The notes beneath the pieces are model-generated. The model saw only the letters and a list, made by a program, of their open reading frames with translations. It did not search any database and was not told the origin of the DNA. Below, one piece after another: positions 55,795 to 64,000 of a DNA stretch of 64,000 bases; the stretch's first letter is position 1; every line of letters starts with the position of its first letter. The translations under genes and the position numbers were made by a program. Source of the stretch: Karstenula rhodostoma CBS 690.94 (taxonomy: Eukaryota > Ascomycota > Dothideomycetes > Pleosporales > Didymosphaeriaceae); NCBI GenBank assembly GCA_010093485.1, contig MU001507.1, forward strand, positions 632,844 to 696,843. The letters are read 5' to 3'.

Positions 55795-58700
55795 TAGATG
55801 CATTACGAGGGAAGGTGTTGATTATGTACGCGTCTGCTTCATGCTATGGCAGAACGACATCACGGCGTGCGGGGATATTCTGGGAAATTGGACGGGACAA
55901 ATACGCTCCTTACACACTGTGGATAAGCTCGGAATAGGACGGTCCTTGGACACGTTGATACTCGCTCCTTTGATTTCACTTCTTTCCTCCTCTTCTCACG
56001 AGCAGTCTAATAATAACCTGATCACCCTCTTCCGTCCCTGCATGTCTAGTGCCCAGCCCACCGTTGATCCCCCAGCCTGGGCCTGGGTTTTTTGGCAAGC
56101 GCGCGGAGTCCGGTACGCCAGGCGGGGTTGCGCTATTGATTGTTCTAGAGTGCCAGCATTCCTGTCGTGCGGGCGAAGCATTGCGAAGGTCGCGCTACGC
56201 GTGTAGCGGACCGGACTGGGTGGAGGAGCATCGGACTCGGAGTCTGCGGCATTGTAGCCCGCCACAGGTGTCGGAGCGTGATTGAACTCGGTCGGGTGCA
56301 TGCGGCGTTGGTGCAGCGGCACTTCCCGGATGCTCGGCGATTGTAGAACGCACTTTACACTGACTGATATACCTCTAGAAACCAACCTCATCTCGCACTG
56401 CATGACATTCAAGCTATTGCTGTAGAGTTTCATCGTCCAGAGAAGCAGCTACCCATAAGCAATCTGGATGTTCGTATTGTAGAATTAGATATCGGCCTAG
56501 TCTAGTGGCAAAGCAGAAGACCTGATGGGAGATCGAACGCTTGAGTGTAGTTGGAGTGTTGAATTGATGGTGTTGGGTGCTGCACATCTGAGGCTTCTGA
56601 ACGGCGTGTATACCTCTACAACTGCCCATATTCAGCACATCGAACACTCAGCCTCATCGCCGTCCCACAAGCACAAGTAGTTGATGACCTCCAGAAACTT
56701 CGTGTTCCTTCGCACTGTCGTATTGCTATTCTCGACGTCTACGGCATCGACCTCCATCCTTCCATACCTCTCCTTGCGGCAAAGATGTTAAACTTCGCCT
56801 CGAACTGTAGCTCAGACAACCCTCCTCACCTCGTATAACGTCGTGCTTCTCTGTCCGCCATCGCAAAGCTAGGGATCTCTTAGCTATGTCGGCACACAAC
56901 CGTCTGCATCAACTGATCACTCGCGCTGGATAGAGCAAGTGAACACAATAGCGCGTTACTAGCAATGAACATGATGTGTGTAGCTTGGCTTCCATAATGG
57001 CGCATGACTAATAGATGAACAGGTGTTTGCTACGGAGGTATGAGGGTCATAAGTATCTATTGAGAAGCTAACGTAGCCTGCTGTCGATCGGTTCTAGAAT
57101 GAAATCAGTAGCGGCAGAGATCCAAGAGGAGAAGTCGAGGCTAGCGGGTCGCATGCACGTGATTCCCCACGTCTTCGCATACAGGATTACAAGTCGAGTA
57201 TCCGTCCCCAGAGCTAAGCCTAGCGCTTCGACGGTAGTCTACGCGGGCTATCTATTCCTGCGGTTCGCACCGGCGCGGTGCGCTTGACCAAGATACAACT
57301 TTAGCTCGGCTTTGATCCCCTGATCTCATCCTAATCCAGATGCCAGTATCGACAGCCTCATATGCTGGAACATCGAGCCGCTCGTGATCTCACTCCGTCA
57401 CTCTGGTCCACTAAAACGCATCGAAAACCCACACGATCGCACCATCATTCGCCGCCTCTGTTTTCTCCGCTCACCCCCAGCCTTATGCCCATCTCCGCGC
57501 AACACGGCCGCAACCAAGATGCATCCTTTTCTCCCGGAACCCTGCTCCACGCAGCTGGCCTCGCACCGCAGACGCTTCCCCAGGCAGCACCACGGCGACT
57601 ACAGCTCACTGATCAGCGCATATACGAGGGCAGGGACCGAATAGAACAGGCACGGCCACGATCCAGCGCTGTACTTGCGTCCTACAGGGGCGGTGGCGGC
57701 GTTGTTGAGAGCTGCACCGCATTGGGTCTTTGATCGCCGCTAGGGTAAGGTGATGTGCAGCTGCAGGCAGGCTCCGAGGATGCTGTGCTGTGCTGTGCTA
57801 TGTCCTTGTACCTTCGATCCCCACCGCTAGTTTCGTAACTGTGGTAGATATTCTTAGACCAAGTGACGCGCGATCAAGCTCCCCAGACGCCATCTACCCT
57901 TGCAGAAGGAGAGCATTACGAGCGCTACGCATGTGTGGATAGCGAACCATGGGACCAGAGATCGAGGTGCGCTCGTTTCCGCCTGCCGAGGGCGCTGGTA
58001 ATATTGGCCCCGGGCGCTGACGGAAAGGTTGCGTCGAGACACCTGCATGACGGGCGCCGGAAGCGGTATCGCGCTGCAGCAGCGTTTTCGTGGACAAGCG
58101 TGCATGTGCGAGCTCGGAATGCAAATCCATGGATGTCAGTGCGTCACGTTACCTTGTTAAAAAGAGGCGGATGGTGAGGGGATGTGTGGTGTGCTGTTGT
58201 TGTGTGAGGAGTGGACGAGAGGATGCTACATGTTGAGGCTTTCAGGAGTGTTGTGAGTGTTAGATATGGCGTCATCGCCTGACATTAATGGTTCCATCAT
58301 GTCAAATTGCGGTTCTCTTCTATATTGCGGACTCTGGGAAGCATAGCATAAGTGAAGATCGCGTACTGCAGTAACCAGGCCTCATATTGTTCATGTACAG
58401 TCTGTGACTTAATCGCCGCATTGGTGCAGTTAGAATGCCCCGAAATTACTGAAGTTGTGACACTTTGACCCTGAGGATCCCATGGATATGGTGGGTAAGC
58501 AATCAGCAGAAATTCTCACCTGAAGTGCCAGGCATAAGCGGTTGCGGTTGCTCAGGACTGCCTTATCGAAATACTTAAGCGAAGCTTGCCTCATATCTTA
58601 GCTTGTGTATCATTCTCCGCGAGCTCTATTATTACCCACACTGGTTTCATAGCTAAGACCAATTTAGTTTCTAGTCCCTGTGAGATATCGGTCTGGGAGA

Positions 58701-59631
58701 CACATTTCAGGCTGTAACTGAGCCAGCATGCCGACGAAAAGAGAAGTCATTTCATTCCTCTCCAACTCTGAAATTGATGCTTATAGCGCCACCCCTTATA
58801 ACGATATAAAGAATAATGCCTAGCATGGAGTTCTTCTTTGGTTGGAAACAGATATTTTCTGTTGAGAACTTCGGTGTGGGCTGCAACCTCGCTGTTTGAG
58901 GCTGATATCGAGAATGAGTGTAACGGCATTGATGTGAGCAATGAACCTGAAGTGTTGTATTGATCTTGTGGGCATCACGCTTCAGCGTCCAAGGCAGTAA
59001 CCAAGAAGTACTAAATTAAAGCAGAACTATTCAACAAACTCAATTTTGATGGTAGTCAGACATCCCCCGGTCGCAGGGAGCTGGTCACTTGATGATAGAT
59101 CGCGGGGCAATTCAAGCTACGGTGAGTCTCTCAAGTTACGACAAAGATTGAATCGCTGAAGCTGGAATTGACGTGAGATCACAGGCTCAGTTATCAGTAG
59201 ATACGGGTAGACTCCCCATTTGTCTTCGGCATCGGTTCTGCTTCGGTCACGTTATTCGCATGGTCTCCGTTGCTTCGTTCAATTGATATGGGTTCCCAAG
59301 GGTGAGCTGACTTTCAATGCGTGACCAGGATTCTCTGAGATGAATCCTTTGTTGCCTGATGTGGTAAAGATGTTCTTTGAGGACGAACAGAACGATGGTG
59401 GAGAACCGTTCGGTGGGGCGCGAGCAACCAATCAAGCGCTAAAGTCGCCGATAAGGATTCCGCTCCGCGCAATTGCACCATTCGCAAAGCTCCACGGCCT
59501 CAAAGAACATGCGCCATTTGTACGAATGCGCAATGGTGTCGCTTAGGTAATGGGCGTCGGTCTTCGTAATCGAAGCTCTTACGTCCTACCTCGCACTGAG
59601 CTTTTGATCTGGCCAGCGGAGACACCACACG
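55795..59631. other. Gene-poor region of 3.8 kb
   Basis: No convincing gene, tRNA or inverted-repeat element was found on either strand. Frames of up to 145 codons lack splice continuity and family signal. A short CTGTG array lies near 57782-57800. Confidence 0.45.
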
Positions 59632-61443
59632 ATGCCCCCCCGCGAGACATCCCCGCTGCTCTCGAAGCCAGCTCTGCAGCCCGTGTCGCCGCATCCAATC
59701 GAAGCGGATAGAGGTATTGCGCCTGAAGATGCGTATCAGGACGCTGTTGCGAATGCGACGGGAGGCGACATCGAGAGACAGATCAGCAATGGCGATGCGT
59801 CGAAGCATCAGGGCATGCCCGAGGTTAGAAAGCGCTTGAAGTACATCTTCCCCGCAATATGTATAGGAGTAAGCCTCCCCCAAACTTTGTAACTGCTCGA
59901 ATATAGAAACTTATGGCATTCAGGTCTTCCTCTCAGCTGCGGACCAGACCCTCGTCGTCTCCACCTACGGCACCATCGGCACGGAGCTGCACGCTTTGAA
60001 CTTGACCTCATGGATCGCGACCGCCTACTTCGTCACGCTCACTGCCTTCCAGCCTCTATACGGCAAACTGAGCGACATCTTCGGACGAAAGGCATGCCTC
60101 CTCTTCGCCTACGTCGTGTTCGGACTCGGATCGACCCTCTGCGGTCTGGCTCGGAACATCGAGGAGTTGATCGCTGCAAGAGCATTCGCGGGCATTGGTG
60201 GCAGCGGTATGACTACCATCACATCGATTCTGATGAGTGATGTGGTGAGCTTGAGGGATCGAGGCACATGGCAGGGCTACTTGAACATCATATACGCGGC
60301 AGGGGCAGCTGCAGGAGCGCCATTGGGAGGCTTGCTCGCAGACAGCATTGGGTGGAGATGGGCTTTCATCGCCCAGGGACCAATGTGCTTGGCCGCGGTT
60401 ACAGCGGTTGCACTCGTACTGCACCTGCCGAAAACCGACCACTCGCATTGGTTGCAAAAGCTCACGAAGATCGACTTCTTCGGGGCAATCATCCTCCTGG
60501 CCGCAGTGACGGGTGTCCTCGTTGGTCTGGATCACGGCTCGAATGTGTCTTGGAAAAGTAAGTTCTTTAGGTACCTGTGGGGATTTTCCTGTCCAGAGTG
60601 GCTGACAATGACCTCTACCTACTAGATCCAATCACCATCGCAGGACTATGCATGAGTCCTCTCTTCATCGTTTTCATCCTCGTCGAGAAATTCGTCGCAA
60701 GCCACCCCCTCGCTCCCCTCCGCATCATCCTGAACCGCACACTCTTCGCCTGTTACCTCTGCAACTTCTTCGCCTTCGGTGGCTGGCTCTCGGCTCTCTT
60801 TTTCATACCGCTATACTGGCAGGTCACCGCAGACCTCCACGCATCGCAAGCCGGTTTGCTTTTGGTTCCCAGTATTCTCTGCGGTGTGAGCGGGTCGCTT
60901 TGTGGCGGGATATACATGAAAAAGACGGGCAAATACTACTGGATCACAGTAATCGGGTACTCGAATCTCGTCCTTGGGCTCGCGGTGATCCTACTCTTCG
61001 CGGGCGTCGTCAAAGAAAACATTCCAGCAATGGTAGTGGGAACGTGCATCACGGCGTTTTCGAACGGTATAGGCGTCACTACCACCCTAATCGGACTGAT
61101 CGCGAACGCAAAGCACAAAGATCAGGCTGTGGCTACGGCGTGCTCGTACCTGTTCCGCTCGTTGGGCTCCGTGTTTGGAATCTGCATGTGCGCCACTGCG
61201 TTCAACCAGACGCTGCGGAAGACGCTGGAAACTGCGCTTAGCGGGGACGAAAATGCGAAGGAGATCGCAGAGCGCGTGCGGTCATCACTGGCGTACTTTA
61301 GGAGTCTCGAGCCGGAGCTCAAAGAGATAGTGAGGGAGTGTTATAGCAAGAGTACGAGAGCTGCGCTGGCGGTGAGCATGGGGTTGGTTGTAGGGAGTGC
61401 TGTGTTTGCGTGGTTTATTAGGGAGAAGAGGCTTGGAAAGTAG
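59632..61443 (+). CDS. MFS transporter, DHA2-type (14 TM), vacuolar amino-acid permease-like
   Basis: Proton-coupled exporter or vacuolar importer. Three exons (59632-59868, 59924-60557, 60626-61443) give 562 residues. An acidic N-terminal tail of about 70 residues precedes about 14 hydrophobic segments. MFS signatures: the DQTLVVSTYGTIGTEL start of TM1 (DHA2 motif D1), GKLSDIFGRK (motif A, residues about 117-126), RAFAGIGGSGM (motif B region), and AAGAAAGAPLGGLLADSIGWRWAF (motif C, antiporter). It resembles fungal Vba/Fnx1-type vacuolar basic amino-acid transporters more than drug exporters, but the substrate cannot be assigned. No biosynthetic cluster is adjacent. Confidence 0.88.
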
Positions 61444-62128
61444 GAGATGGATTAAGTCCGGAACAGCCAAGAGCATACACTCAGACAATTATTGCCACAG
61501 GCCTTCTCTGGACCGTATTCAATTCCCACGCAGAACAATGCGTCATCTAACAGTGAGTGCTGAAGCGACTCTTCATTGGTGGATGTACCCTCAGGAGCAC
61601 CACCAACGTGCAGTAAGTGCCATGAGGAAGGACATAGAGAACCCAGTGTAGACAGTAACAACCCATCTCTGGATAAGTTTATATACAAGAATACTGCAGT
61701 TGTAGGGGTAAGTAGTATACTAAGATTATCAATCCGTGAAAGTTTATTGAAAGAAGTACATAGATTGCTCCCTATCTCTTTTACGTAATCTTGCTCGACG
61801 TATCCATGTAATAACATCCACAGTACTCGGGATTCAAAGCCGCTTTACAGTGAAGCAACTAGATAACAGCAAGGGACTGCAATGGTTAGTCCTCCGCAAT
61901 CTTGTGACAGATTAGGAAACGGAACATTAATTTCTATGTACGTATGTTTTATTTGTGATCTGGCACCCTACAGAGTTCATGTATTGCGTTTTGTCGCGGC
62001 TTCCTGAAGCTCGCGAAGTATCATATTTGATGTACGTTTGTTTGGACCGCAGCGCATGTGATACCGAATCTTGCACATTCTCCTTTGTACCTGCTAAATA
62101 GATCTAGGTTCCCCTGGACCCGATGCAG
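61444..62128. other. Convergent intergenic region, no gene seen
   Basis: 685 bp between the MFS gene (+) and the dehydrogenase remnant (-). It may contain decayed 3' sequence of the remnant, but I could not recognise it. Confidence 0.4.
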
Positions 62129-62909
62129 CTAATTAATGCATGCACGGATCTGGCTTATTACCTCGTCGGCACCACTGCGGTAGTCAACGACGGTGTCGCC
62201 TTTCGACCGATCAAGGAGCGTTTCGACGTTTTGCGTGCCCTTACCCGCGACCGCGATGATTGGATGGATGTTGCTGTTGCGTGCGAGTTTCATAGCGTAC
62301 GAACCGACCGCTGAGCTGGCGCCATACACTATGAAAAGCGTAGATTCGGTTGCGGGGTTTCAGGGCGTAGGGAGCCTGAGATTGCGGAAAAGAGAGACAG
62401 AGGCGGTGAGGCCAGCGAGAGGGGTTGTTGCACCCTCTGCGAAAACATGTCAGCAACCGTGGTTCAACTAATGTCGCTTGGCCTGAGCAAGAACCAACAT
62501 ACCCTCAATGGATTTCAAAGCAGGGATGTGGAAAGTCGTCCAATCCCACGCAAGTGCATACTCTGCGTACGACCCTCCAGGAGCTTGCATCTCGTGGAAT
62601 GCTGCGACGCGGTCTCCTTTCTGTGCTCACGTTACCACCAGTTCATCTCATACCCAAGTGTCGCCGGTGCCGTACCTTGAATTCAAGTACATCCTCGCTG
62701 ACCTTCTGGACTATCCCCGCAATATCGTCACCTTGGTTGACACCAGCTTTTCCCCTCGCCATCGACGTATTATCAGGCCCATCGTATTTAGCTGCCAGTT
62801 CGGGCACTTTCCAGTCCTTGGGGTTGGAGCCGGAGACCACAACCTTGATGAGGACTTGATGGGCACTCGGTTCGGGGATGGGGCCAGGGATGTTAATGAC
62901 TTATTTCAT
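62129..62909 (-). pseudogene. Truncated zinc-type alcohol dehydrogenase / quinone reductase-like (MDR) remnant
   Basis: Segments of an MDR-family dehydrogenase in order on the minus strand: VLIKVVVSGSNPKDWKVPEL and QGDDIAGIVQKV (exon about 62900-62676), KGDRVAAFHEMQAPGGSYAEY (62620-62503), and after a third exon at 62436 TTPLAGLTASVSLF, VYGASSAVGSYAMKLA and DRSKGDTVVDYR. Splice sites are intact. An in-frame TGA (62362-62360) interrupts the third exon where the family usually has Trp, a TAA (62903-62901) follows the apparent ATG-AAA start, and the frame ends at a TAG (62131-62129) about 100 residues before the normal C terminus. So the coenzyme domain is incomplete and the gene is very likely non-functional. 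Confidence 0.72.
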
Positions 62910-63557
62910 CATGGTGAAATCTGCAAGGGGGTGTAATAAGAAGATGTCGATCTGAACTGCAAAGCAAGGACAGTGTTATAGACGGACATAGTGGAGAATT
63001 GACGTAATTTCTGATGTCTTTCTGACAAAAGGTTAGGGTGAACTATGTGTGTGCACCTCTAGGATGGCAACTTCGGACCCGTGCAACATGGACTTGATCC
63101 TGGCATCGGAGAGCCGAGTCAACAAGTGTTAATGGAAATAATTTTAGAAAGATTAAGTTATGAAGTGTGGAGTACAACAACCATTCCCAACAGTAGTAGC
63201 TCAGATAACCTCAGGTATAAAGGAAAGGCTTACCACGTATGATAGAAGGACTATAGAGGTAGAATCAAAACAACTGGTGGGTGTGGAGAGGGGATTGAGA
63301 AATAAGGGTACAACGGGGATGCTAGATAAGCTATTGAAAACGCGAGTTATCAAGGCGGATGGGCAGTGGAATAGGAGGGAAGTAGAGGTTCAGTCGCGTG
63401 TGGAAAGTCTGCACTGTGACGCTGCGTGCTTCATCGACGGCGTACAAGGTAGACACACGGCATAGTCGACTAGTGGTAAAGTCTACATTCTATCAGAGAG
63501 AGTTTTCGTTTAGCATTACGTCCCACAATAATCATACAACACCGCACAACTCCACAT
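62910..63557. other. Intergenic region, no gene seen
   Basis: About 650 bp between the end of the acyl-CoA synthetase gene and the start of the dehydrogenase remnant, both on the minus strand. No ORF with family signal. Confidence 0.4.
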
Positions 63558-64000
63558 CTACACACTCCCAGTCGGCACCTGGACCGCCCCATTCGCACTC
63601 CCATGAGCCTCCAGAGGCTCCCCCCAGACTTGCTTGACAAGCTGCTTCTTGTTGATCTTCCCCATCGCGTTCCTCGGAATACTCTCCTCGACTTTCATCT
63701 CCTGCGGGATTTTATAGTTCGCCAGCTTCTCCTTCAGCGCCCTCCGCATGTCCAGCGCAGACCACGGCTTGCCCCCTCGCCCCGCCGTCTTGCCTTTGTC
63801 GCTGAGGACGACGATGGCAGCTACTTTCTGGCCCCAGGCCTCCGAGGGCAGCCCCACGACGGCGACTTCTTCCACTTCCGGGAGAGACAGCATCTCCCGT
63901 TCGATTTCTAGCGCTGACACCTTCTCCCCACCAGTCTTGATGATGTCGGCGGATTTGCGGCCCTGGATGAAATACAGCGGGCCGTGTGCCCAGTCCTGGC
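63558..64000 (-). CDS. Acyl-CoA synthetase (AMP-binding enzyme), C-terminal part
   Basis: Adenylate-forming enzyme that activates a carboxylic acid as its CoA thioester. Only the C-terminal 146 residues lie in the window; the gene continues beyond 64000. Visible: GRKSADIIKTGGEKVSALEIE (the A8 hinge and start of the small domain), the core VEEVAVVGLPSEAWGQKVAAIVVL, and the catalytic lysine in the A10 motif PRNAMGKINKKQL. The tail is short and ends without a peroxisomal SKL signal. The sequence is closest in feel to malonyl-CoA or medium-chain synthetases (ACSF3-like), but substrate cannot be set from this part. Confidence 0.85.
   Translation of the reverse strand, partial: QDWAHGPLYFIQGRKSADIIKTGGEKVSALEIEREMLSLPEVEEVAVVGLPSEAWGQKVAAIVVLSDKGKTAGRGGKPWSALDMRRALKEKLANYKIPQEMKVEESIPRNAMGKINKKQLVKQVWGEPLEAHGSANGAVQVPTGSV

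Noticed and set aside
1..64000. CRISPR arrays, rRNA genes, phage or bacterial operons
   Set aside because: None seen; gene structure is eukaryotic throughout.

Overview
The window is nuclear DNA of a filamentous ascomycete (Pezizomycotina, probably a dothideomycete; the genus cannot be fixed from sequence alone). The reasons are many short 44-70 nt GT-AG introns with GTAAGT-like donors, a mean spacing of about one gene per 2-2.5 kb, lineage-typical families (HET-domain protein, Pth11/SAT4-like rhodopsin-fold membrane protein, fungal annexin, AIM11, GH16 glucanase), a nuclear intron-containing tRNA, and small AT-rich inverted-repeat elements. One run of 166 Ns (49103-49268) marks an assembly gap.

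Layout, left to right. 1-1968: G/T-rich intergenic DNA, probably the promoter of a minus-strand gene that begins left of the window. 1969-4096 (-): multi-exon polytopic membrane protein of unknown function. 4097-6408: gene-poor DNA with a repeat fragment. 6409-11461 (-): three housekeeping genes in tandem, PRI2 (DNA primase large subunit), a PHO13-type HAD phosphatase and an M18 aspartyl aminopeptidase (APE4). 12367-14328 (+): the APC/C activator CDH1, divergent from APE4. 14913-15440 (-): small DUF4863 cupin-like protein. 15742-16033 and 19826-19987: two MITE-like elements. 18086-23528 (+): secreted GH16 glucanase, FAD oxidoreductase and AKR7-type aldo-keto reductase. 23787-24991 (-): tentative unknown gene. 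25381-30058: a gentisate catabolic cluster (FAH-family hydrolase, gentisate 1,2-dioxygenase, divergent FAD monooxygenase). 31887-35362: an F-box-like unknown, GPI2 and a second F-box-like unknown that overlaps the GPI2 coding end. 36347-44529: annexin, a membrane-anchored HET protein and an SAT4-type membrane protein. 45792-45892: tRNA-Ala(AGC) with an intron, followed by a third MITE-like element. 47900-50690: an orphan gene, a gapped Ala/Pro-rich membrane protein with a CAG-tract leader, and a lesioned GFA-domain gene. 50970-55794: molybdopterin synthase catalytic subunit (cnxH/MOCS2B), AIM11 and a secreted Thr/Lys-rich repeat protein. 55795-59631: gene-poor. 59632-61443 (+): 14-TM MFS transporter. 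62129-62909 (-): decayed zinc-type dehydrogenase. 63558-64000 (-): C-terminal end of an acyl-CoA synthetase.

Most genes are unrelated housekeeping or accessory genes. The one clear functional grouping is 25381-30058: an FAD hydroxylase that could make gentisate from a hydroxybenzoate, the ring-cleaving dioxygenase, and a hydrolase for the cleaved product, arranged around a shared 367-bp promoter. Exon boundaries were read by eye from GT/AG sites, frame continuity and family similarity; they were not checked against RNA data. No clearly novel biological system stands out. The best candidates for follow-up are the gentisate cluster, the three inverted-repeat elements, the CAG-tract leader ORF beside the gap, and the lesioned genes at 50200 and 62129.
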